Source: Anisakis pegreffii (Eukaryota > Nematoda > Chromadorea > Rhabditida > Anisakidae). From it: 64,000 bases of DNA. The number at the start of each line of letters is the position of its first letter. The first letter of the stretch is position 1. The position numbers and the translations under genes are program-made. The DNA lies in the NCBI GenBank assembly GCA_035041965.1, contig JAPYMA010000406.1, positions 1 through 64,000 of the forward strand. The letters are read 5' to 3'. Shown in pieces: positions 36,001-52,247 of this stretch. Below the pieces are notes generated by a model that was not told the origin of the DNA, searched no databases, and was given only the letters and a program-made list of their open reading frames with translations.

Positions 36001-37556
36001 GTTCTCAGTATGGGCAACGGTGTGAATCATTAGGCGGGTTGTTCTTTTGCAGGCGCTTAACTTTTTTATGAGATAATTTCATTTCTTATACATTTATGTA
36101 CTGATTTCATCGGATGCACGATAATTTTTCTGCATAATTTGATGAGCATTAATCAAATGCGTGCAGACAATATGTGTGAGCATGGAAATGACAGATGCTG
36201 AATGGAAATTCCTGCAGATTTAGTGCGAAGACGGATTATTGAGACATGAATACAAGAATGAAAAAAATTTCGCGATATTTTTGCACAAGAATAATGAATT
36301 GATTGCGTGATGAAAACTCCAAAAAAGATGCTAGTAGTCGAAATTATAGCACTCTCAAAATTCTAATTTTCAACTTCACTACTTCAAATCGTCATTAATT
36401 TGCACAAAAAAAAGCAAATTCATCCGAAGAATATACGCTGAATTTGCGTTGAGTTTTTCATACTTTCAGCACTAAAAATGGTCAACAGGTTTTTGCATAA
36501 TAACTAGCACATATTCCGCAAATATCATTTGTGTCTTTCAAGAAATTCATTTCATACTCGAAACCACATAAACCATTATTCAAAGAAACATTCGTGTGAA
36601 ATCAGGAAATTAATTGAAATAAAAAAATTCAAATCCGAATCATGTGTTCGAATAGTATCGAACTCTGGCGAACTTTTCCGATTGCAAACTCGCATCGTAA
36701 AGTATCAATCGTTCCAAGATCTATCTATTCAAGTGAATCTAGAAATCTAAAAATAAAACGCGTTTCAGTATCGTCCACTATTCTCTTCACGTTTTGATGC
36801 ACATTCAGCACTTCAGAGAATGTGAATGAATGAATGCGGCGTGCGTGTTTGTTGAATAGCAGTGTTAACGAGTGTGTTAGATAGAAGATAGTTACACTAT
36901 AAATATCTATACATTATATCACATACACATATAAATATATTCTATCAGTTCTATGTGTGTGCTATTATAGATGTGAAATGATGTGTGTTCGTTCGTTGTG
37001 TATCTTTTCAGTTTGACGTACGTTCTATGCACACCAGTCTAATGGTTTATGTGCAATCTGTAGAGGACTATTTTATATAATTGATTATTATTCTCGTTGT
37101 TGTTATTGTTATTGTTATTATTCGTTGTTGTTTTCCGTTATGATCATCACATAATTGTTGCTAGATTCTTAGCAGCACTGTTATCCCCGTTATCTGGCGT
37201 TATAATTATTGTTCTCGAATTCATATCATGGTTATTAATGATTCATATCATTATTATTGATGATGAATTATGGTTTATCAGATAGATTTCATATCGATGC
37301 GTTATAAATGATGTATGATTCCATATAATCACCCAACAGTGTGACGCTTTATCTCGTACTTCGTCTCCGTATCAAAGCTGTCAATTACTGATGATCTCAT
37401 CGATATTCTCATTTCGTTGCGTTTTAGTTTTTCGATCTGATTCGATAGTCCTTTTGTCACATAATAATTCATTTTTCCGTCTTTAGTGTTCTCCATCACG
37501 AAGGTTATTTTATGCCGGCGAACTAACGGACTTAGCTGAACGCTTGAACACACGAG
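33083..37556. other. Long intergenic region between divergent STARD3-like and S6 kinase genes
   Basis: Both neighbours read away from this 4.5-kb AT-rich stretch, so it should hold both promoters and 5'UTRs. No conserved coding exon could be proven. One GC-richer island at 35824-36017 is listed separately. Confidence 0.5.
35824..36017. other. GC-richer open island, possible untranslated or unplaced exon
   Basis: A 190-base island richer in GC than its surroundings and open on both strands. On the plus strand it follows a good acceptor (CATTTACAG) and contains CAG-GTCTGG and ACG-GTGTGA donor-like sites. On the minus strand an open frame of about 60 codons ends at a donor-like GTAAAT. It could be a 5'UTR exon of the downstream kinase or a lone exon on the other strand. 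The sequence does not decide which. Confidence 0.3.
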
Positions 37557-43646
<6,090 letters not shown>

Positions 43647-45144
43647 GATTACCGTCATCATATCGTCTGTTATCACAACTCTCTCACGTTCATCGTTCGA
43701 AGTTATCGTATCGCTGCTCTTCGACAAATCCATCTCGCTTCATTCGCCGGCTCCCATATTTATTCGCTTGTTTTTTCTCCAAATTCTCCCCAAATGTTTT
43801 TCGTTATCTTCGTATTTTATCCGGTCCTCTCGAAATTTCAAATTCTTTTTTAAATTTTTTATTTTTTCATCAAATTTGGAACGTATCTATATAGTACTCA
43901 AACTTTAGTTGTTGTGCAAAAAAAAGCGTCACTTTATCTTTTAGATTTTGGTCGTAGGGTATTAGTAGTACGGATTTGAACGTGGAATAACTTCTGTTTC
44001 ATCGTTGGCATATATCGCATCTTTTGGTTTTGGTTTATGATAATTTATTTTGAATTCTTTTTCGAATTGCTTTTCTGAGAGTGCCTTCTGTTTCGTTATC
44101 CACTTTTCGTTGTTTTCTTCTCATTCTTTTTGCGTTTATGCCCCGGCTTCCCTTTGTTTTATGGTGTGATTTAAATACGGCTTGATTGTGGTGTTTTTAT
44201 CATTCTCATCAGAGGTTCATTGTTATTGTTGTCATCTTATTATTATTTTTATTTTTATTATTCATTATCGCGTGAATGTTTTTGTTATTGATTAGTGATA
44301 TTTGTTATCATTATCATTTATATTATTATTAATTTTATTATCGCTACTGTTATTATTATCGTATCAATAATTGTTTTTTGGTTTCGTTTAATCGAACCTA
44401 ATTTATTTTAGCGTTTCATAATGTTTTTAATTCATGATTCTGATTGAAATAGATGCTGGTTTTCGATTTCTTAAAATAATAAGGTCGAATGTTAAGGTAG
44501 CAAGTAAAAAGGAAAGCAGATATGTGTGTGGGCATATGATGTACGTATGCTCTGCACTTTGACGTATTGTTTTGTTTTTTGTAATCGCTTTTTGTTGTAG
44601 TGATATGATGATAATACTATTTTTGTTGGATAATTTCATTGAGTCTTCCCTCTCGCCTCCTTTCTCGTCGTGGACAATTTATTGTGTGTTGTTCAGTGAA
44701 ACTATTCCTCGAAAATTTGGTAGTATATTATTTCTCTATTGAATTTTATCTTTAAAGTGCAAATGATGCTGTTCGTCGTTCCATTTTTTTGTTGTGTTTC
44801 TTTTATTTTGTTTGTTTGTTTTTTTTGTTAATTTTCGTTTCATCGATTTTCCTGAAAAGAAAAACGTTTTTTTGGTTCATTTTTGGTTTTGGTTTTTCTG
44901 TCGTCTAAATTCACATTGATTTTGTTGTGTGTTCAGAGTGGAATCCGTTTTGGAGAGTAGAGGGAAGGAAGTGAATGTTTGAGACTACTACTCACAGCAA
45001 TTCAGCCATTGCAGTCGTTATTGTTGGCTTCTTTCCCCGAAAGATAAAAAATATATCAACGATTATATCACGAAGTTTCTGTTGCGTCGTACGTCGGTGG
45101 AAGTTGAGAACAAATGCAAATTTTATGAACGTCTAATCAATAAA
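43647..45144 (+). other. 3'UTR of the S6 kinase gene with poly(A) signal at 45139-45144
   Basis: About 1.5 kb of T-rich, low-complexity sequence follows the stop codon (many TTATTA and GTTTTT runs, 44200-44370 most extreme). The first plain AATAAA on the plus strand lies at 45139. No coding frame is supported. The 3' end is inferred only from that signal. Confidence 0.5.
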
Positions 45145-46530
45145 ATATCTGTTTGAATTCATCATTGTTTCACTTCATTTCGAGCACACACACACAGAGC
45201 AGTGAATTTGTATTGATGAAAGTAGTTGAGATGTATGGACTCGTTTAATTTTCGATTTTTTTGTGCTTTTATTTTGGAACATCAGTGAGAGTTATATTGG
45301 GATATGAGTTGTGGTCGAATTGAGTTAGTGACAAGACGATATGGTGTATTTGAGCAATGCTGTGAAATATGAGGCGTTCAAGTTTCGAACAACAGCTGCT
45401 TGGGGATTACGTAAGAATATATATATATATATGTATCTATAAGAAAGGTAGAGTCTGAAGATAGTTGCAAAGGAGATCATTTTGATGAGAAATACTGGAC
45501 CTTTATCAGTTACATTATTATGATAATGTGGTATTGGTAGGATTAGGGATGAGGTCGTCGTTGAGGTGGTGGTCATCGTTCATTGTGTTTTTTCTTCTTC
45601 ATTTACCTTCAAAAAAAAATTTCATTGTTTTGTTTCTAAATGTTTTCTTTATTTATTTTTGTGAATTTTGAATTTGTTTCATTCTTCCACAATCGAAATT
45701 CAGTGCAATATTGAAGGAGTATGCATTGAATGGTATTGTCTTTTTGAATCTTTTTTTTCGGATATTGACCGTTGTTTTAGAGTTGATTTTATTGTTGATC
45801 GGATTTGTTTTGTTATATCATCGGATTTGTTTTGTTATATCATTTATTATATTTTACTTATTTGTTTTTTGTTCGTTTGTTTTTCTAGATTTTTTTGTTT
45901 TTTTGAATCGACGATGGATGATCATTATCAATGATATATATTCGTCATCATTATATGATTGTTGCGTAACGTGCAGAAATTCTTCATTAAATGTTGTTAT
46001 TATGAATGATTACTTTGGTGAAGTAATTGTTGTTGGTTGTGCAGCCGTCTTCATCCTCGTCCACGACAATACACTAGTGAGTGAATGCTATCATCGTCGC
46101 ATTACTATGAGCAGATTTGAGCAATGAGTGAGAATTTTCACTGGATTTTGACGAATGAAGAAGAACATTCCTTGGAGACAGTTGAAGGAGAGTCTTTTTC
46201 TGAAAACTCTTGTGATAGCGAAATTGCTACCCGAAGGAATTTTTGAAAGGAATGAAGACGAAAAATTGTTTTCATTTCAGATACTCAGAGACTCTCATAT
46301 TGAGAATAATGAAATGTTGTTGCCGTTATTCTTTGTACGATCATGTGTGTCTCTCAAGTGTCAATTGCACTGAAGGTTTCATCAATAAAAGCTCAGCAAA
46401 CGAATTCCAGAGCAGATGGTTCTGAATAGAACGAACCATCGAATGGGTCTCAAAACAGCAAAAGCGGATAATCATAATTGGGGGACCGAAAAAAGTTATC
46501 GTCAAGAAGAAAATGGTGTCAATATCAAAA
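45145..46530. other. Intergenic, nothing recognised
   Basis: T-rich sequence without supported exons. The open frames around 45668-46127 are dominated by Phe, Leu, Val and Ile from low-complexity DNA and lack splice sites or a family match. Confidence 0.45.
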
Positions 46531-46533
46531 AAA

Positions 46534-46607
46534 AGTATCAAAATGATATTCCTATAGAAGTGTATCAAAAAGTATCAAAATGATATTCCTATAGAAGTGT
46601 ATCACTG
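46534..46607. repeat. 37-bp tandem repeat, two units
   Basis: Two identical adjacent units, 46534-46570 and 46571-46607, each beginning AGTATCAAAATGATATTCC. The unit resembles the GTGATATTCCTATGG word at 47141, so the duplication arose within a dispersed repeat. Confidence 0.8.
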
Positions 46608-46880
46608 ATCACATCATAAAGATCAAAAAGGCAGAGTTGGGCGCAGTTATAGAATCGTTGAAGTAGTTTGACATATCCTCAGAAAGTCACTTATATCTCT
46701 TAAATTGAGCAAAACAACACATGCTGACATATCCTCAGAAAATCATCCGATAACACAACACTCCGAAAGATGAGAATTCGCTGAATCCGATTTCACCAAC
46801 AAACCGTAGTGTTGTGGGGCAAACTTGAAGGTAAATGTAACTGGAAAATGGTACTCATACTAGCAATACAGTAATAAAGT
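46560..46880. repeat. Dispersed repeat family 2, copy 1
   Basis: Similar to 46975-47400 and 50634-50850. Shared landmarks are a GATATTCCTATxGAA...GTATCA start, CATATCCTCAGAAA, GAGAATTCGCTGAATCCGAT, and GTTGTGGGGCAAACTTGA near the end. No coding potential; identity of the element is unknown. Confidence 0.5.
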
Positions 46881-46955
46881 TAGTAAGTAGTAATTAGTAA
46901 GTAAATTAGTGAAGTAATAAGTAGATTAGTAAATTAGTAAGCAATACAGTAGTAA
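46858..46955. repeat. Degenerate AGTAA/ATTAGTA simple repeat
   Basis: About 100 bases made of variants of GTAAGTAGTAATTAGTAA, between copies 1 and 2 of dispersed family 2. Confidence 0.7.
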
Positions 46956-46974
46956 AATCTCAATCAACTAGTGA

Positions 46975-47400
46975 CATGACAGGCTTAACTGGACTGTATC
47001 TAAGGCAATTATGCAAAATCGCTCGACAACATGTATACTTTCCTGAAACTAGGGAACTCCTGAAGTCCATTTTGAAAAGCACTCGCGGGTTACTGAGCAA
47101 ACCTGATTGTGAGGATACAGATAGTCTGAAAATGCTACACGTGATATTCCTATGGAACTGTATCATTGATCAGGTCACAGAGATCAAAAATGTGCAGCTT
47201 GACTGCATTACAAAGTGGCTCAAATATCTTCAGAAAATCAGCTATAACTCTTGAAATAAGCGGAATCTCCGACAACGTATGTGATATTTTGAAAACTGAG
47301 AATCTGCTGAATTCGATGGTACCAAAAAACCATGGTGTTGCCAGGCAAACTTGAGGATAAAGGTAGTTTGAAAATAGCACTCATGACAGCCCTATGAAAT
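46975..47400. repeat. Dispersed repeat family 2, copy 2
   Basis: Matches copy 1 in the words GATATTCCTATGGAACTGTATCA, ATCTTCAGAAAATCA, GAGAATCTGCTGAATTCGAT and GTTGCCAGGCAAACTTGAGGA, in the same order and spacing. Short frames on both strands are chance. Confidence 0.5.
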
Positions 47401-47559
47401 CGCTCAGCTGTATAACTCATCTAGCTTAATTGAGCTGCATCTAAAGAAAGTATGCAAAATTGTCATTGATATTTAGGTCTGGCACAGATCATTTCCCGAG
47501 TTACTTTAATCTCTTTGCATTTGTTCACTACAAGTTCCCTTTGTAGCCGTGATACTAAA

Positions 47560-47665
47560 GGTGTTGCATGGCCACCGTTTCGCTGAGATCATGGCTCATC
47601 GCTGCGAAATCATTCAACATAATGTATACATTGAATGCAAATAAGACATATTTTGTGAAAAGTTG
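47560..47665 (-). pseudogene. Decayed counterpart of the 51991-52247 frame
   Basis: On the minus strand the frame reads VYIMLNDFAAMSHDLSE, then VAMQHL and a stop. The intact counterpart at 52050-52190 reads VYITLEDLVAMSQDLGK and continues. It is therefore a broken copy of an exon-like frame. Confidence 0.4.
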
Positions 47666-48213
47666 TCAAATTATGAAATAGCGATGTATTGAACATGCTA
47701 ACATGAGATGATCAGTTCAGCAGAGAACAAAATGAAGAAACAACAAATGATTTGGATGACATGCTGAGGTGATCAGTTCGGCAGCGAATGAAATCACATC
47801 AAATTCAACAGCGAATGAAATCACATCAATTAAATGAAACAACAGAATGAATGATCCTTCTGAATCTTGAGATTGCATTTGAAGATCATCGAGCACAATT
47901 TCACATCGTCACATTTGTGGTGTTTCATTCTAATCTGGTATCGCCTTCGACGGTTCGTTCATCTGTTAACTTGGATCATCTCAGAAATATCAGTTTGTAT
48001 GGTTAATATCCACTGTGAGATGAATGATGATCAAAGGAACGCCAACTGATGCATTATTCCATTCGAAAACTATTTGCAGTTTAGATTTTAAATTGTTTTA
48101 ATGAAAGTATGAGGATTGCATTAGTTAACAGTGGATATTAATTATGATCGAGACGCTTTAATGATTTAGTTACATTCACGTTACGTGATCCAATATTGAC
48201 AACTCATTGCATA

Positions 48214-49823
48214 CTAAATCGAAAGATGGATCATCTGAACCTGAGATGTGGCAGATTGTGCTTGAATCTCTGGTCTCAATACTTCAGATCCCATTGCCGA
48301 TTTATCGGATTGATCCAATTGCTTGTTCAACTTCTTTCCAACTGACAACTTTCCAATCACATCTGCCCACATACGTGCCAAACAATACCCGATTCCCAAA
48401 TCCAAATCCAGCAATAAACTCAGTAACGGTCCTAATATGACAGGTAGCGTTAATGATGATGAGCAATCTGAAACGGTAATGTTCTTCAGACGCACACGTT
48501 TAAAAATCTAGTCTATGAAAAATCTGACCCAAGTCGTGGGAATGGGATGGGACGCTCAGTTCAATTTCAAACTCAAACTCAAAAAAAAACCAAACCAGTC
48601 ACAGCATGTCTCTGCGAATGAATTTGATATTTCTTAAATATTCATTTCTCCATTTCTAATCTGATATTTATTTCTTGACCAATCCCAACTGGAGACTCAT
48701 CAACGTGCAATGATAATCATCGAGAGCAAATGACGTTTCGATGTGTGCCAACCTGGTTGTGAATATGCTATCGACTCCCAGTCATCCTCATCTTCATCCA
48801 TAAGCATTGGATTAATTGCATGTTTTTGTTGTTGTACGGGTGTTGTTTGGGTTGATATTGTTATGGTATCGGTTGTCGATGCGGTTGTGGTTGTCGATGT
48901 ACTGCTTGTGGTTGGGGTTAGGGTTGTGGTTGGGGTTGTAGGTGTGGTTGGGGTTGTAGTTGTGGTTGGGGTTGTAGTTGTGGTTGGGGTTGTAGTTGTG
49001 GTTGGGGTTGTAGTTGTGGTTGGGGTTGTAGTTGTGGTTGAGGTTGTAGTTGTGGTTGGGGTTGTAGTTGTGGTTGGGGTTGTAGTTGTGGTTGGGGTTG
49101 TAGTTGTGGTTGGGGTTGTAGTTGTGAATATGGTTGCGATTGTAGGTATCGGTATGGTTGTGGTTGTGGTTGACGGTGTGGTTGTGCTTGAGGTTGTCAA
49201 TATGAGTGGGGATTCGCACCAGGCACCGAACCAATATTCGTAGTTTGTGTCGCCTGTCCATCTAATATCGATTGTTCTCATAGAACAGTCAGTCATCAAA
49301 TCGCACTGCAATGTGAGACAGATTTCTGTCAATTAAATTCAACTAAGTAAGTGTTCACGATTCCCTCTCCCTAGAAATTATTGCGCAATACGGGAGAGTG
49401 GCTCAACACCTGTGTGCTCGTCAAATCATCAATAATCCAAGTTAGAATTTAATGAACACAAATGTTATTATCGTTAGCTGCACGGAAGAATGTCAATGAA
49501 GGAAGAATGTGATATTAGTGATACTGTGATAACAGAGAGGCATAAACTCGTAATGAGTTGCAGTTGGATTTGCTGACGATGAGTGTTGACGAGTAAGGAA
49601 TTTATGAAACGATTACAATATTACGAAAATGAATTTGCGCAAGTTCAGTGTGCTACTTACTGGGTTAGAAGGATGACATGAAATAATAAAGGTGCCAGCG
49701 TGTGTCTCGTTGACTCCCAACATTCTGAATAGTTTAGGCAAATCTTGTCGACACTGTACGTTGGGGTGCTTTTGAGGATGAAAGCGCATTGAATTCAACT
49801 TAAAGATATCAACATCAGTAATA

Positions 49824-49897
<74 letters not shown>

Positions 49898-50453
49898 AAC
49901 GTCACCATCAGCCACAATATCAACATCGAGATCACGGCAAACTCTCTCTATATTACTGATTTCCTGAAAATGTGTTCGCATGAAAGTGCTAAACTTCCAT
50001 TACAAGACCGCACTGATATGCCATAATATGGTGGTTTTGTTGAACGAACGATCTTCGAACGGCGCATATCAGGAACACCGAAACGAAGACTGAACAAAGT
50101 AGTCATAAATGAAAACATTCGTGACAAGTGGAAAGAAATGCCCTGAGTAAAGCAGTTCGAAGTACTGAGGCGTTAGTATAAGCAGTAAACAAAAAAGAGG
50201 TCAACGCTCATCACTTATTAAATTAAGCTTTCTAGAAATGCATAAACGCTTGCTAAGAAACAAGACAGAGATTGAAAGCAGAGATTAAATTAGCCAACGC
50301 ATTTCCGTTGCTTACTTCGTACATCGTTCTATTGTAAAGAGCACACGCTTTGAATCTTTTCGCAGCCGTAGAGCGCGAAGCTGCGGTAAAAAGCACCGCC
50401 AGCAGCAAACAAGAGCGCATCCCACTCTCGTTGACCTTCCAAATGATCAACAT
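48214..50453 (-). CDS. Tandem paralog A: unrecognised secretory-pathway protein with Thr-rich stalk
   Basis: Exons in transcript order: 50453-50316, 49963-49661, 49305-48705 (alternative donor 48735), 48467-48214. Phases agree; about 431 residues. The ATG at 50453 gives MLIIW; a second ATG 11 codons on begins a better signal peptide (MRSCLLLAVLFTAAS). Exons 2 and 3 encode a small Cys-containing ectodomain with a conserved core, FRMLGV. A poly-Ile run of over 20 residues (about 70-96) comes from an ATT microsatellite. A mucin-like stalk built from TTTTTP units comes from an 18-bp minisatellite. A conserved acidic DEDEDDWES segment follows, then exon 4 with a Leu-rich hydrophobic stretch that may span a membrane and a basic, Gln/Ser-rich end. 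I do not recognise the family. The paralog at 52986-54865 supports the model. Confidence 0.6.
48910..49126. repeat. 18-bp minisatellite inside exon 3 of paralog A
   Basis: About twelve units of GGTTGGGGTTGTAGTTGT on the plus strand, with a few variants at the edges. In the gene's frame each unit encodes TTTTTP, so length changes stay in frame. The paralogous exon at 53476-53815 lacks the array. Confidence 0.9.
49817..49894. repeat. AAT/ATT trinucleotide microsatellite inside exon 2 of paralog A
   Basis: About 25 AAT units with few interruptions on the plus strand, read as ATT (Ile) codons by the minus-strand gene. A short duplicated DVDI-type coding segment flanks the array on both sides, as if the array was inserted with duplication. 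Absent from paralog B. Confidence 0.9.
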
Positions 50454-50633
50454 TTTCGGTGAAAGTAGAAAGGCAATAAAACAATTTGCAAATTTCGCTG
50501 TTACTCGAACGTATTCAAATCATTTTTGGTCGGTATTTGTTCCGATCGTTGATATTCAAAATTTAGCTGTATTTGAAGTGAACGAAAGTTTCATCTAGGA
50601 AGACACAAAACTTTTCAGAAATTACAAGGCCTT

Positions 50634-50850
50634 TTCTGTTTGGCGGAATTCAAGAATTATCACAATATTGATAAGATTGAAGATATAAGTCTGTTCGGTG
50701 ATCTCAACAGCTGCTTCTCTGAAGGTAAATAAAATTGCCCGACAAAATTCATATTTTTCTGAAAGTAGAGAACCTGTGGAATTCGATGATGTGAAGAAAC
50801 CACTATGTTATTGGGAAAACCTGAGAGGACTGACTCTTTGAAGATGGTGA
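50634..50850. repeat. Dispersed repeat family 2, copy 3
   Basis: Shorter and more diverged than the copies near 46.6 and 47.2 kb. It shares the arrangement GAGAACCTGTGGAATTCGAT followed by AAACCACTATGTTATTGGG and AAACCTGAGAGGA. Confidence 0.4.
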
Positions 50851-50884
50851 CCCTCAGACTGCCGCGCTGATGTATGTATTGATC

Positions 50885-51365
50885 TATAGCAGTGCTTCTA
50901 TAGGGGTGAGATTACGCATTTTGAGTAATTTGGGGGTGTCGGGAAATTAGTATTTCATGCAGTTGTTATGTTATAATAGAACGCCATTGTGATGGTGCAT
51001 TTTCACTTGGGCATTTAAATGCGGTTAGTTCATGCAAATACTCTTCTTTCTCCTATTTCCTCACTATCATTAGGTCGTCCGAGGCTAAACAAAAGTCTGT
51101 TCGGTCGCCAATGTTTTGTAAGTCCATCGATATATTCACTGATATCGTCACTCATCAACACTGACGACTGACTGAGAGAAACTAATGCTTGGTGATGTTT
51201 TGGCAGGGTGAAACGCCGTTGTGATGGTGCATTTTTCACTCGGATATCTAAACGTGGCTCGCTGATGGAAACATTCTTCGTTATCATATTTTTTGAGTAT
51301 CTCCAACTCGCCTAGTCCTGAACAAAAGTCAGTCTGAAGTAGGTACAATTATTTCGTAGTCAAAA
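50885..51365. repeat. Two partial copies of the hAT-like repeat
   Basis: 50890 starts CAGTGCTTCTAT and continues with sequence similar to 16780-17070. A second partial copy begins near 51205 (GAAACGCCGTTGTGATGGTGC, then AACATTCTTC and ACAAAAGTCAG). The second copy repeats the middle of the first, so this looks like a nested or tandem fragment pair. Confidence 0.5.
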
Positions 51366-51437
51366 GGTCAAAGATACGTCCGTCCTGTGTTCTGCCCTGG
51401 AACAATATGTTTTCTTGGTATCATTGCTTCTTTATTT

Positions 51438-51915
51438 TTTTCTTTTGAGACAGAGAATTTCAATTCCTTCAGTATATACGCCAATTATGACAATCGAACA
51501 TCACCATTGGTCACGCCAAGTGGCATAACTCCCGTAATTTATCAACTGGCGTTAATATTCAAACGAAGCTTCTGTAGTACTCAATCTCGGCTGCAAGATG
51601 GTATATATCGTGATTATAAATTCCCCTGTCGGGTGGGTAACAATTCAAATTATTTCTTGAACTTTTACACTTAAAGCGAAATCGAGAAGAGCTCGAACAT
51701 ATCTTGATTGCTGGCAAATCTATATATATCATGTTTAATCCACTTAGATCTGCGCTACAACGTGGTATATAAATTGCCCGGATTTATTCCAGTTCAATGG
51801 GGAAGAAATTATCGAGTGATTTCTGAACTCATATCGAGTGATAATCCGAGTTCCGTTACGTGGCGAAATATCGGTCCGTTCTTACTTAGCGAATTGTCAG
51901 CATTCCGATTTCATT
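51438..51915 (+). pseudogene. Possible relic of a Cys-loop receptor ectodomain
   Basis: Two open stretches on the plus strand. The first (51438-51660) contains NYDNRTSPLVTPSG, resembling the first strand region of Cys-loop ligand-gated channels (YDxRxxP). The second (51740-51917) begins LDLRYN and includes WRNIGPFLLSEL, reminiscent of the loop before the WxPDxFFxNE motif. Key residues are missing and no signal peptide, Cys loop or membrane segments follow. If the resemblance is real it is a fragment; chance similarity is possible. Confidence 0.22.
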
Positions 51916-51990
51916 AACGTTGGAAAGTTAACTGAACTGAAAGTGCAGCGTTGAGAAATTGATACAACACAGACGGCCCATCTCTGATGA

Positions 51991-52247
51991 TTATTTGTTA
52001 GTAATCAGCGTAGGTTGTGTTATTGTAACTGGTGCAGATGATGTCCCAGGTGAGTTTAATCTCTTTGCATTTGCTTTTAAAAGTGCCCTCGTGACATTTG
52101 TGTTTTTATCCGCGAGATGTTGCATGGCCAATGTTTTGCCGAGATCTTGGCTCATCGCTACGAGATCTTCCAACGTAATGTAGACACCATAAGGAATGGC
52201 AGTTGAGAAAAAGAAAACCGTTTTGGAGATGTTGGATGATTCTGATT
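51991..52247 (-). CDS. Exon-like frame with acceptor, possible terminal exon of the duplicated family
   Basis: After an acceptor (TTAATCAG) at 52248 the minus strand is open to a stop at 51991. The frame includes VYITLEDLVAMSQDLGK and ends PTLITNK. It is in phase 1, the same phase as the end of exon 3 of paralog B, so it could be an alternative last exon instead of 53239-52986. Its counterpart near copy A (47560-47665) is broken. Not matched to any family. Confidence 0.3.

Larger units (their letters stand above)
47520..50563. repeat. Segmental tandem duplication, copy A
   Basis: About 3 kb that recurs at 52050-54974. From roughly 47800 to 50563 the two copies are nearly identical outside certain exons. 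The part 47520-47680 is more diverged but still alignable (TTTAATCTCTTTGCATTTG, GTTGCATGGCCA, GGCTCATCGCT). It carries the complete gene 48214-50453. Confidence 0.9.

Noticed and set aside
45668..46127. Phe/Val/Ile-rich plus-strand frames
   Set aside because: Arise from T-rich low-complexity DNA; no start context, splice sites or family match.
48207..48511. Plus-strand frames repeated at 52979-53283
   Set aside because: They are conserved only because the whole segment is duplicated; the minus-strand exon 4 has matching splice sites and phase.
48743..49243. Plus-strand open frame rich in Val and Gly over the minisatellite
   Set aside because: It is the reverse strand of the Thr/Pro array in paralog A; the repeat unit length keeps all frames open, and paralog comparison supports the minus strand.
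48812..49261. Second minus-strand frame rich in Asn/His/Tyr over the same array
   Set aside because: Shifted reading of the same 18-bp repeat; it lacks the conserved flanking segments shared by both paralogs.
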